From assembly GCA_000444245.1 (NCBI GenBank), contig ATSW01010661.1:1-21340 (forward strand): a DNA stretch of 21,340 nucleotides, given 5' to 3'. Below the pieces are notes generated by a model that saw only the letters and a list, made by a program, of their open reading frames with translations, was not told the origin of the DNA and searched no databases. The position numbers were made by a program, and so were the translations under genes. Source of the DNA: Botryllus schlosseri. Lineage: Eukaryota > Chordata > Ascidiacea > Stolidobranchia > Styelidae. How positions within the stretch are numbered: the stretch's first letter is position 1; each line of letters opens with the position of its first letter. Shown here in pieces: positions 9,661-19,394 of this stretch.

Positions 9661-9828
9661 GTTCAACAGTTATAGCACGTAGATGTAGATAGGTCATTGG
9701 TTCGGTACCGATATTCTGATGATGATGACCGTCAACCGTAAAATGCCCCAAAGTGATGTAGCCCAGTCAAATATTTTGCTTGGCTCATTCATGAAGGGGA
9801 TCGATTTTATTCAAGGAGCTGTATTTGC

Positions 9829-10244
9829 TAGGGTTACCATACGTCCTCTTTTAAGAGGATTTGTCCTATTTTTTGACATTTTTGAAAGTGTCCTCGGAGG
9901 ACGCCCGTTTGTCTTCTTTATTGAGATTTTGTCCTCTTTTTTTAGAATGTTGGTAATATTTATAGCAAAATTGGACTGAGATGCAGTAAATCAGCACCGA
10001 ATTGACGCCCCGGCGGGTATTTCGGGAGCTGAGGGAAAAGCTGACCTTTTTTTGGACAATGTGAAGGGAAAAACTGTATTTCGGGCGCTGGGCGAGAAAG
10101 TTGACCTTTTTTTATTTTATTGTAGTCGACCGACCACAAAGTGGGAAAAATTTACCATTTTTTGAGAATTCTCTTCCGATTTTGCAAGTCTGAAAATTAT
10201 GAAAAAGGGTCCCTTTTTCAGATTTCCAAAATATGGTAACCCTA
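9829..10244. mobile_element. Non-autonomous hAT-type element, 416 bp, intact ends
   Basis: The ends form a terminal inverted repeat: TAGGGTTACCATA at the left and TATGGTAACCCTA at the right. It is flanked by a perfect 8-bp target duplication GTATTTGC at 9821-9828 and 10245-10252. An 8-bp duplication with short TIRs is the mark of the hAT superfamily. No transposase reading frame is present. The interior holds TTGACCTTTTTTTA, whose reverse complement recurs near 21147 in the element at the window end. The apparent frame 9719-9979 is only partly inside it and is not a gene. Confidence 0.85.
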
Positions 10245-10252
10245 GTATTTGC

Positions 10253-11007
10253 CCTATATTTTAAATTGTCAAAGTCAATCCACTGTGTCGTCACAATAAG
10301 CTATTCGTGACGTAATGGCTAGAAACAATTTAAAAACAATAAGAACATGATTTAAACAAGGGCCATGTTCATAAATGGTGTCCCAATATATGTCTCATAG
10401 ACTCTGCACGAGAAGTGATAATTTCTCATGATAAATATTTCGCGAAGGGTGATGATTCCGACATGCCATTATATGTAGCCAACCTTGCAACGTCCTGACG
10501 GACAGGTAATGCCATATTACATTTGCGAGTTCAATGTCAGTATGTAGTAATTCTGCTATCTATAGCTTCACAGAAGTGAACAGTGCAAGCCGTAACCAAA
10601 TTATCGTAGGCAACATGAATATGCCTCATCCGAATTGACATTTCACGAACTACGCACGCTTTTAAGTAGAATTTGCGTACAATATTCAATTTTACACTTG
10701 AAAATACCACCGCAACAGCCGTCCTAGCAATTATTTTTTAAATTCTTGTTTCGCAGAAGTCTTTTATAACGCTCTTATTTCGTGTTTCAAGGTACACCAA
10801 CGAAAATACATAGTTGGACAACTTATCGGAAAAATTGTGGCAAGCAAAAGATAGAAGACCCTCATGAAACATGCTTTTAATATATCTTGAAAGTTGAGCA
10901 TGCGACTCCTGAGCATGTGCCGTTATGACACTAAAACCAACTACATTTCTTACCTTAAACCACATGCTATTCCGTCACATTCTCATATAAGACCACAGGC
11001 CCGTGTT
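10253..11007. other. No supported gene between the hAT element and the 3' end of gene C
   Basis: AT-rich. The minus frame 10738-10965 starts MWFK and is followed at once by a donor-like AAG/GTAAGA, but no exon partner is visible. A small hairpin word, CGTCCTGACGGACAG, lies at 10491-10505. Confidence 0.4.
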
Positions 11008-11013
11008 TTTATT
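11008..11013 (-). terminator. Probable poly(A) signal of gene C
   Basis: AATAAA on the minus strand about 58 nt after the inferred stop codon of gene C. It is the first canonical hexamer downstream. AT-rich DNA gives such hexamers by chance, so confidence is moderate. Confidence 0.4.
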
Positions 11014-11070
11014 TTTTTTTAAGGAATCATTACCATTATTTTTCCTTTTTCATGCAAAAAGTTTCGGTAT

Positions 11071-14000
11071 CTAAAGTTCAAGTTCAATTGCATTATTGGA
11101 AAACGTAAGCAAGCCATGTGCTTCGTGCTCTGTTGGGTTTGTTATTGTAGAGGTGACGTTGAATTCCAAATGAATTCTCGTTACTCCGGATAAAAATTGA
11201 AAGTACCAACGTTCCATGCCATTACTGAATGTTTCGAATAGCGAGATAGACTTCCGCACTTTAATTTGGAAGTATAGATATAATGAAGATATTCTCGAGT
11301 TATATGGGGATCGGCGAAACTGTTGATTATTAAATAGATGTCCTTACTTTTCCATCCAGCCATTTTAGGCGTCACATAGAAAGCATCCAGGATTGGAAGC
11401 AACTCGCACCCTTTCGGTCCTTTTCGGATTTCTCCATCGAATTGCGTCAATAGACAATTTGTGAAGTAAGGATTCCACGTGCGAAACTGAAATGGTATCA
11501 GGTTGGATTACAAAATAAGGCATCTGTGATCGAGGATGATTTGACATATATTTCAATTGATCGCAGTGCTTTAAAAATACCTGAACTTCTCACGAGAGGA
11601 TTTTCGTTGCTCAAACTCAATTATAGTTTTATCTGAACGGACCAAGGCGAATTCAAAACGTATTCATCTGAGATATAACACATATCTGTAGTAGGGATGG
11701 TAGGAAACTTTTGCTGACGCATGTTTTCCGTATGCGGTTCTCAATATTTCAGAGGCTCGTGTTCTCAAACGAACCTCGGAAGGTGCTAACCCGTGATCAT
11801 TCCTGTAAAGTAGAGGAATCTTACAATAATCACAATATCTTTGAACAAAACTGCTTGAATTGCAATTTCCTGACTCTCCACGAGGGCGACTGTAAGACGG
11901 CAAATGAACACAAAACGAAGATAAGTCTATCATATTAGAAAATTCTATTGATTCCTGAGAATTATGCTAGTTCGATTACAAAAAATATGTGATCAGAGTC
12001 GTATTATACATAATGTCTGGCCTCCACGACCACAACACGCTGGACCCGCAAACCGGTTAGAGTAAGATCATGACGTTATATTCCGTGCAGTGTAGCCTAT
12101 ACTGTAGAATTATTCATTCATTCCTGACCAATTATATTTGGGTCCCGCTCAGAAGACTCTGTGACCACTCCAACAATACGGGGTGCGAATGACTGGTCTT
12201 CGTGCGCCGACTACTAACCCCGGATTTATTTGAATCTAGCCCGCACATAGTAAGAAGATCATGATAGAAAATTTCGTCCCCGTTACATGGCTACGAGTAG
12301 CAGCTTTCGAACGATAAGTATCTAATATACTCTGACAATATCTTTTATTGACAGAGGCGTAGACAGACAGTTACATGATATCTCATGTTTGTGTTCACAG
12401 CGAAGCGTTATGAAAGTTTGTTTTCACACGAACCAGAACCTTTTTGGATTTCGCACCATCCCTAATACTATATACTTATACTTGATGATACTACCTTCTC
12501 TACCACATCTATTGACTTCTTTTGGAAAAAACTGTTCCTAATCGCCAAATGGCAGACAGGCACTCCGGGTAGCACACTCGGTCCGAATGCTTCGCGATAT
12601 TCAAACAATGCCTGGTCGAAGTAGCATCCAGCTTCAGAACCACACGCTTTCAAGTCTTTATCCAAAGCTTTGTTATTCCGGCGACATGGAATTCTAGAAA
12701 TTCGCCAATTTTGATGACGTTTTGCTTTAATATACTTCATTGAATCACAACACTTGAGAAACTATCCCACCTTACACAATACGGCACGGAAACAGGGGGA
12801 TCAAGTATGTAGGGCTCGTTTCTTTTGACTTTGCAATTGGCAGGGAATGGAAAAGGAGGGAAGCATTGCACGGGAATTAGCGGATTGCCGAGGAGTAAGG
12901 ATCTTGCTCCCAGTAGATCCGTCGCGTTTTCATCAGCCTCTTTTATTGCGGTTTCTGCTTTCCGCATAAAGTCGCTTTTGAATAGGTTCAAGTTTTGCTG
13001 TACTGCTTCACTTCCGGTTTCTGTATAAAGGGAAAGTTTAATTTTATTAACGCAGTGGAGCCCATCGGCTACATTCACGATTTCACGTATATACCGGAAT
13101 AGCGAGAATCAATTCGTCCGAACTCATCACTGCACTCTATAGAATAGCTATAAAAATATGATATGGAATACTTCATATGAAATGCCCCCAGTCAGAGGAC
13201 TTAATCGAGTCATGCGGGATGACTGGAGTACAATGGAGTCAGTCCAGAATGTAACCGAGTAAAATCGAGTCGAGTCACGAGACAATTGCTTACAGCATGT
13301 AAAACCTTCTCACTTCATTGACTCTGTAACATACAGGAGCGGCGATGACTGTGCAAGTGCGCAATTGGATTGAACCCATATATACCAACTCCGATATAGA
13401 GTCCGAGTTTCGATTCTGCCTTGACCACATGTCATACCAACTCAACTCGCTATATTTGTGTCACCGACGTTGGCACGAAAAACATTCGGAATTGATCGCT
13501 CCTATTTCGATAAGCCAGATGCTATAAATACGGAGATGCCAAAGCCTCTATTGACGACCTTTTGTATATGACATCTAGCATAGTTGATAATCTGAATTGT
13601 AGTTGGGCGTTCAAAACATAGACTCACTCTCATCACCAATGTTCCCTCTAAGCTGCGCGCGTGCGCGGCTGCGCACTGCTTGCAAAGTCGCCGCGCACAG
13701 AAAAATCTGGGCCGCGCACAAAAAAGCCGAAGTGATGACTTGTCCAAGGCACCACAAAGTGAGTTGGTGAGCGCGCACAGACGCGTGAAAAATTACAGAG
13801 ACCATTGCTCATCGCCATTGGTTATGTACCCGAAAGCTCCTACAATACCCAGAATCGATTCTTCATTCACCGGACTGAAATCCATACCGCATATAATAAA
13901 TTTAGAAATAACTTACTATTTCCCACGCATTCCCCATTATAAATGCAGCAATCGTTGCCATAATTAGCACATTCGCTGGCATTGATTTCATAAATCGAGT

Positions 14001-14181
14001 TCTCAATGGTGACCACACATCTCACAACCTCGTCGCCATTGACCACTGTAAAGAAAAGATTTACATGATATTATTGAAGTCAAACGACTACGGAAGATTT
14101 CGGATTACTTGCGGGAACACATGATTGAGAATTAGCGAATGCAATTCCCGCGCCCAGCAAGAACGCAATCACCGTTTTCAT
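11071..14181 (-). CDS. Gene C: six-exon secreted Cys-rich protein with trefoil-like modules
   Basis: I reconstruct six coding exons with matching phases: 14181-14109, 14045-13917, 13068-12771, 12693-12495, 11486-11348 and 11258-11071 (TAG at 11073-11071), giving about 341 aa. Exon 1 starts MKTVIAFLLGAGIAFANSQ, a textbook signal peptide, and ends at donor CAA/GTAATC. Exon 2 (acceptor TTTCTTTACAG, donor ATA/GTAAGT) encodes an RC...SEC...DCCIYNGEC pattern like a trefoil. Exon 3 has a Lys/Glu/Ala-rich amphipathic stretch, then QCFPP, ANC and VPYC. Exon 4 has RIPC...ACGSEAGCYFD...LPGVPVC, close to the trefoil pattern R-x2-C...C-x3-GCCF...PGVPWC but with Tyr at one Cys. Exons 5 and 6 (FRTWNPYFTNC..., RKSISLFETF...) match no family I recognise. 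The exon 3/4 joint uses AAG/GTGGGA because it keeps frame; TGT/GTAAGG five bases earlier is a rival donor. Acceptors of exons 3 (GAATGTAG) and 6 (AAATTAAAG) are weak. Introns are 63, 848, 77, 1008 and 89 bp. It lies in the same orientation between two TSP1 paralogues. Exons 1, 2, 4 and 5 are most secure. Confidence 0.68.
11692..12464. mobile_element. Probable TIR element (about 773 bp) filling intron 4 of gene C
   Basis: TAGGGATGGT at 11692-11701 is matched by ACCATCCCTA at 12455-12464, a 10-bp perfect inverted repeat with weaker similarity inward. Both ends lie within the 1008-bp intron (11487-12494), which is far longer than most other introns of the gene. I find no clean target duplication (ATCTGTAG versus ATACTATA), so the insertion is old or the borders are slightly off. 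A stretch near 11733-11800 resembles a second hAT-like end (GCGGTTCTCAATATTT). No transposase frame is seen. Confidence 0.45.
13196..13285. repeat. GAGTC-rich degenerate repeat in intron 2 of gene C
   Basis: Repeated GAGTC or near forms (ATCGAGTCATG, GGAGTC, ATCGAGTCGAGTCACGAG) occur over about 90 bp. The motif is the one that builds the larger block at 3050-3230. Confidence 0.45.
13640..13790. mobile_element. GC-rich hAT-like fragment in intron 2 of gene C
   Basis: AATGTTCCCTCTAAGCTG followed by alternating CGCGCGTGCGCGG, GCCGCGCAC and GAGCGCGCAC motifs stands out from AT-rich DNA. The opening is like the GTTCCCTCTAA termini of short animal hAT-type repeats, from general recollection of such repeats. 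It sits wholly inside the 848-bp intron 2 (13069-13916). The right border is not defined. Confidence 0.4.
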
Positions 14182-14223
14182 CGCGTTTCCTTCGCAATCT
14201 CTGTCGGATAAGAGACTGTCTTG

Positions 14224-14294
14224 CTATGAAGGCCATTCTCCAGCAGGTTGTCGTTTATATTTCCGTAAAATTCCTCGAGGCAAGTTTTCATTGG
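14224..14294 (-). promoter_or_regulatory. Core promoter of gene C (CCAAT and TATA boxes)
   Basis: Reading the minus strand, CCAAT is at 14294-14290 and TATAAA at 14259-14254 inside GGAAATATAAACG. The start codon is at 14181, about 73 nt after the TATA box. This spacing fits a transcription start near 14226 and a 5' UTR of about 45 nt. It supports exon 1 of gene C being a true first exon. The transcription start itself is inferred. Confidence 0.55.
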
Positions 14295-15845
14295 CTAATT
14301 TGGTAGCTTATTCCTGCAGCGGCTAATTTGACAGGTTTCATAATACACGACAGCCATTGTAATCTGAAATTTGGAAGCTATAACCCTTTCAACACAACCG
14401 CAGTCTATCTACTCCGGCCCGAAGCGCTTATCCTTATCTGATAACTATTTAATTTCAAGAATACAGAAACATATTTCAGTATTAGAACCGCCTCATGAAT
14501 ATCACCGTCTATGGAAACGCAGGGATAACCATGTTGTCGGGAACATCATCTCAATGACTGAGCAAAATAAACAATTTGGATATTGTCAGTTCCCAAAGTG
14601 CTCGAGATCTCACTTGTAATTTTTTCCAGGGGATGTAGGCCTATTGTATGAATATTAGATTCTATATGTGCAGTGTGCAATGTTGTTAGTATCGTCAACA
14701 TTTCCAAACACAGATATCAAGGAGTCAAAACGACTCAGAGCAACAAATGATAAAAATCGCTATGCGTGGTCACAACCTTCACGCATTTTCCACACGATAT
14801 GGTAAATAACTATACGGATAGGCATTAGGCAACTATTTTTTCCTTGCTCAATATTCGTTATCAATATAAATGATACTGTAATTGCTTTTGTTCACTATTT
14901 GCAAATAAATATATTCTGCTGTCGTTTACGTGCATTGATTGTTATGACTTTCTAATTTGATTGTACCGAATACCCCAACTATACGGTGTTAAGTAAATGA
15001 ATACGCGACATATTATTCAATCGGTTCATCATATATAAAGCAATTATATTCCTGTAGTCTGCCTAGTATAGGTCTTGGAGCTATTTCGTCCCAGAAATCT
15101 TGGCCAAAATCAATACTATGTCATATGTCATCATGGATTTCACGAATGCATGTCTTAAGCAAATAGTGGAAAACCGTGGTGTCTGAGCTTTTCATTTTAA
15201 ATGATATTTAATTAAACAAACCCAAAATTTGTGCATATAACAATTTTGTGATATTTCCTTGAATTTTCCAAGATACTGGTTAAATATACAACACTTTCGT
15301 AACCTGATATACCTGTGCATGTGCACATAGAAGTATAAGTATAAGCCACGATACAACTCTGCTTCTACGTTGATTTTTCGCGACTAAATAATAGCTAGAT
15401 TGCGGAAAGCATTTGCGTTGCACAATGTTAGAATTTGTCTCATTATTATCAATAATCGTCATTCGGGTTTCTCTATCTGTCCGGGACCTTTTGAGTCAGA
15501 AGTGATACAGCAGTGCGACCAAATATATTTGAATTGTATTTTTTGTAACTATTATATTCTCAATGCGACCTGCATATAACAGTTTCGCTTCGCGAATAAC
15601 TACTTTTTCGCTCATTTTGTCATAAAAATCTGAACTCTGTTTGCACTTTTTTGCGTTTTGAGAATTGGATGTCAGTATCACCAACTTGTTCCTGATGGTG
15701 GACTAGAGCAAAACCCTAGCACCACTGTCGGATAATTATAATACGGCCTATGATCGTGACATTTGTTGCCTTGCGGGAAGTATTTCTTAAAATAACATCT
15801 CAACATTTGTTAGAAAATGTGCTGGGTAATACAGGTTTTTTTCAA
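14295..15845. other. No supported gene upstream of gene C
   Basis: AT-rich, with no domain in any frame longer than 60 codons. The plus frame 14371-14619 has no recognisable motif. Nothing else stands out. Confidence 0.45.
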
Positions 15846-15909
15846 ACTACTTAGAATTGCTTCGCGGGCCGGATGAAATCGTCTGACGGGCTGTATGTTC
15901 GACACCCCT
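15846..15909 (-). mobile_element. hAT-like terminal fragment (minus orientation)
   Basis: On the minus strand, GGGGTGTCGAACATACAGCC then CGATTTCATCCGGCCCGCGA follows the widespread hAT terminus pattern GGGGTGTCAAAC...GGCCCG..ATCCGGCCCGC. The opposite end was not found. Confidence 0.45.
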
Positions 15910-16215
15910 TTCCTAGGCCATCATTATTCGAGAAATTGATAAGAATATGAAAAGTCGCAGTATGTCATATATGGCGTCTCAAAATTTTCAAATTGTAACT
16001 GTGTTGATGACCGCATAATCTTTGTTCAGATTATAGAAGAACCTACAAAAAAACATGACCCAAAGTAGAGTCATTCAACTGCTGCTGAAGATGTGATGAA
16101 GCCCTCTTCATCAAGGCGGTTGCTGACTGATGATATCCACAAGAAAGACTGGATTTTCGTCATTGTCCACCCTTACTTCACTTTGTTTACGTGTTCTCGC
16201 AACAAATAAACCTGA
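15910..16215. other. No supported gene; possible 3' end of a decayed retroposon
   Basis: CTGCTGCTGAAGATGTGATG, then TCTTCATCAAGGCGG and CAACAAATAAA, precede the tandem repeat at 16216. The wording is mildly like the 3' tails of some non-LTR or Penelope-type elements, but it is too short to assign. Confidence 0.2.
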
Positions 16216-16660
16216 TTCAAATTTACTGGTCTCAGGAACGTAAAACTGCTGCAAGGGACCAGACAAGTATATATTGATATTACAGCAGATTTCTGCTACC
16301 TTTCGTTAGGGAAATTTTCCGTAAAATTTTCTACGGTCAGCATATGTAAAATCAAATTACGGGGAGAGTTATTTAGAATTTACTGGTCTCATCAGCGTAA
16401 AACTGCTGCACTGGACCACACCAGTGATTTGGCATTAGAGCCGTTTTCCGTTACAAGAGGTAACGGGAATTTTTCGTAAAAATTTTGACAGTCAGTCTTT
16501 GTACAACTAAATTACGGTCAATAATATTTTTTTTTCAAATTTGCCGGTCTCAGAGTCGTAAAACTGCTGCCAGGACCAGGCCAGTAATTTGGCATAGAAT
16601 GTTTTTAACAGTGAGTCCATGCAAAACTCACCGCAGCCTTATAGGTTGGGTCCAGTAGGC
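16216..16660. repeat. Three-copy tandem repeat, about 156-161 bp period
   Basis: Units begin at about 16216, 16372 and 16533 (the last partial). Each opens with AATTTACTGGTCTCA or AATTTGCCGGTCTCA, then CGTAAAACTGCTGC, then GGACCA, and the first two continue with a GTAAAATTTT...GTCAG stretch and an ATTACGG tail. The core TGGTC...GGACCA is a short inverted repeat. No coding potential is seen. Confidence 0.8.
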
Positions 16661-17436
16661 TCGTAAAGAATCGGCAGTAATGGATAAGTCATTTGGCGAT
16701 AAATGCATGAGTGATGGTTAAAAGTCGCCGAAACCGATGCAACAATCAATGCGAACTACCTAAATTAATTTGCGTGCATCAGCTCACTTCGCTGCAAGGT
16801 CATCAACTGTGCTATTCAGGCGTGTAGCTCTAGCTACGTGAAGAGTAGGCTCTGCCTGTCTGCTAAATTTGCTTGAAACATGTAGCAGAATCATCAATGT
16901 ATTATATCTCCTAATTAGATCACGAAAAGGAATCATCAAATGGGTTCAATTGACTTATATTTATTCCACTAGAAGGAGGGTAAGAATGAGTAAGATCACT
17001 TTTCCGGGAAATATTTCGGATGAGGTTTCGAATTTGCTTAGAAAGATGATCGTTTGCAAATGTTCTTCAGCCTGCGGCAAGCGTAAAATGCGGAAATATT
17101 TCGATTAATTTGTGACTTCGTTGAAATTAGGTAAGTTTCGTGGCGTAATCAAACACGTCCATTGGAAAAACGACAGTTCACGTTTCGTTATTGACCATCT
17201 GGTAATCTCTTCTTGCGTAACGCTGCCTAAATTACATCTTTCGGAATGCGATAGTTCGATTTCATTGGTTTTCGTATATAATATCAAACCACCCGCTCGC
17301 CGCAGAAATAAATGACCTGTCGCGCGGACTTGGACTACTATATAATTCTAGTTGGCTAAATAGACTAAAGTAGATGAAAATATCGGTGATATAATTCCAT
17401 TGTAATTGTGAGATGTTTCTTTGCTCCAATTCCGAT
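16661..17436. other. No supported gene; small Cys-containing frame
   Basis: Plus frame 16869-17108 ends with MIVCKCSSACGKRKMRKYF, a C-x-C...C pattern like the Cys-rich tails of some transposon-borne proteins. It has only three cysteines and no partner. A donor-like TAG/GTAAGT lies at 17138. I treat it as unassigned. Confidence 0.25.
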
Positions 17437-17565
17437 TCTAATCTAATCTGTGAAATGTTCCTATATACTCTAATTTTGATTCTGATCTACTGTCTTGTTT
17501 TCCCGAAAATGCTGCAGGAGAACTTTATGATTTGAAACGAGCCAAGCTTTCTGTGTAGAAATTTG
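17437..17565 (+). repeat. Dispersed repeat, copy 2
   Basis: This is the partner of 1436-1561. Its right half reads ENAAGELYDLKRAKLSV then stop, aligning codon for codon with copy 1. It is followed at 17578-17665 by degenerate TTCTAATTCTAATTCTAATC repeats. Confidence 0.55.
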
Positions 17566-18030
17566 ACATGATTATGCCTGTGAGAATAAATTCTGATTCG
17601 ATATGAACTAGCTTGATTCAAATTTCGATATTTCGGGAATTCAGTAATTCTAATTCTAATTCTAATCTTTTGGAAAAGCTGAAAAATGTAGTTTTCCATA
17701 TCAATATCACAGGATCATCCGCAGGCCGTATAGCGATGCCTATCATAATATAATAAAATGTATAATAACTATACAATATATCATAGCTGGTATCTACAAA
17801 CCGTGCGCAGCGATAACCGGTATTCATCACTTCGTACGGTACATACACGAAAGACCGTCACGTAAGTATCCAGATATTAACTAATCCGCCTACAATTATA
17901 GTGATCATATTAAGACATCCAATTAGTACCAGTTTCCTTTGTAAGTAATAGACCTACAATATGCCGACCCATTTCCCATTGACAAATAATATGCGTTATT
18001 ATCACCAAATACTCAAATTTCCACCGTCTA

Positions 18031-18375
18031 AATTCCATAGCGTAGTGGTGACGATGAGCGATCAGGCGGCATGGGTTCGATTCCGTGTCGGAAGTTATTC
18101 TGGGCTCCTCTTTCCCCGCGTCGCTGTTCTTACGGCGACAAAGAAGCCCGGAAAAATCCCGAATAACGAGCGCACTCACAAGCAATGGAAAGAGCGAAAA
18201 AGAGCCGTGGAATTGAGCCTAACATCGCAAAAGGAAATGTGAAATCGGGCACCAGGCCGAGGTGCCAGTTTAAGGGATTGCTACCGCAACTGGTCGTTCT
18301 GGGCATCCTTCTATCTGTTCATTACATCGAATTGTGTCTTATCGCATTGTACGTTGCGTGTGTCTTGTTCACATG
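18031..18375 (+). mobile_element. tRNA-derived SINE
   Basis: An RNA polymerase III A box (TAGCGTAGTGG, 18038-18048) and a perfect B box (GGTTCGATTCC, 18074-18084) lie 36 bp apart, so the head is tRNA-like. The sequence after the B box does not close an acceptor stem; instead about 280 bp of unrelated, GC-richer body follows. Within it, 18102-18149 can fold as a three-part hairpin: GGGCT/AGCCC, TCTTT/AAAGA, GTCGC/GCGAC. The right border near ACATGAAAAT is approximate and no target duplication was found. Overlapping open frames here are not genes. Confidence 0.65.
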
Positions 18376-18742
18376 AAAATATAGACTGACGATTATTGAT
18401 ATGAGATTGACAGTCGTGCTTCGTAATAATGGGTGGGTACTACGCAAAGCGGAAGTGAACGAATCTAAAGGGCGTTAAAAATTATTGCGCGCAGTGTAAA
18501 TAGTTTAGTTGAATATATAAGGATATTTGGTACGCATATGCACTAATATTGGTACATTATCGAACATTTGAAGTATCACTGGCAATAATGCCATAAATAT
18601 ACATTTTTCCAAAATCGTTACCGCAAAATCACGCCAACAAAATACGTCGCGGATGAATATCCGTCCTAAAAAATCGGACTGCTGAGCCTAATGGATCGGT
18701 ACTAGATCTTGAATACAATATATTTTTCCATGTCATATAATA

Positions 18743-18790
18743 CATTGGTTCTCAACCTTTATGGCTTTGCGGACCTCAAACTATATGTAG
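18743..18790 (+). mobile_element. hAT-like terminal fragment
   Basis: CATTGGTTCTCAACCTTT followed by ATGGCTTTGCGGACCTCAAA is a familiar hAT terminus form (CAGTGGTTCTCAACCTTT...GCGGACCCC). The third base differs from the CAG consensus. The opposite end was not found. Confidence 0.45.
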
Positions 18791-19394
18791 CGGTCGTCGA
18801 ACCTTCAATAGTCAAGTTCACCCAAATTGCAATTTCGAAAAATGTATGCTACTAAAGCCTAATATGTTAGACATATGTTATACCTGGTGCTACTGGACTT
18901 TCTGCAAGAAGTATCGCTAAGAATTACTGACTCGAGTTTGATATTGTTCTGTTTCATTTGAAAGAAATACGAATTTCCTGTTAGCAGTTTCTGTAGTATT
19001 GTTAAAAGTCGCTAAATTGTGCTGCCTAAATTTAACGATTTCTATTTAAACATTTTCCCATAGATTCCACATGTGACTGTTTACTTTTTAACAGTGTTGT
19101 ATAACACTCGCAGCATCATCCGTGTAAGCGGTGTCTTATAAAAGCCTAGAAGTGGGCCGTGCTAAAAGTCGGCACTGAGGGTATATAAATGATGAAAATT
19201 GGACTGGTGTAAATGATCATAGCAGTCGATACACACCATGAATACCTCAAAAACAAAACAAACACACCTGGCCATTTACTGATTTCGCACAGCGGATAGA
19301 TATTGCGAACATCAAATGAGAGGAATTCACAACTATGTAATCATCTGAGATATTTCATTTTATAAAGTTGAACAATGTAGCGATTTTTTCAGAC
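18791..19394. other. No supported gene; 3' flank of gene B
   Basis: AT-rich sequence after a hAT-like end. TTGCAATTTCGAA at 18826 recurs at 3252, which may be a shared repeat word. No clear poly(A) hexamer is found just after the gene B stop. Confidence 0.4.

Larger units (their letters stand above)
7464..9668 (-). repeat. Segmental duplication, copy A (gene A plus upstream flank)
   Basis: Beyond the coding exon, the flanks of genes A and B still match in patches. Examples are AGACGTGG at 8640, a GTTTTAAAC-rich stretch near 9480, ATAATTGTGTAAA near 9557, and a strong block at 9591-9660 (TTTGCACCCGATATAGTC and ATACGATATG). Copy A has about 500 bp more than copy B between exon and block. Local tandem repeats at 8951-9256 explain much of that. 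Confidence 0.65.

Noticed and set aside
10738-10965. Minus-strand 75-residue frame beginning MWFK as a first exon of gene A
   Set aside because: It would splice in phase 0 after four codons, while the gene A exon needs a phase-1 partner, and there is no signal peptide.
14371-14619. 82-residue plus-strand frame upstream of gene C
   Set aside because: No domain, no splice or promoter support; length is within chance for this sequence.
16080-16210. 3' end of a Penelope-type or other non-LTR element
   Set aside because: Only a loose word similarity; no reverse transcriptase frame or diagnostic tail in the window.
16869-17108. Cys-rich tail CKCSSACGKRK as a transposon protein
   Set aside because: Too few cysteines and no neighbouring coding sequence; left as unassigned.
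18038-18084. tRNA gene suggested by A and B boxes
   Set aside because: The boxes are only 36 bp apart and no acceptor or anticodon stems close around them; a longer body follows, so it is a SINE head.
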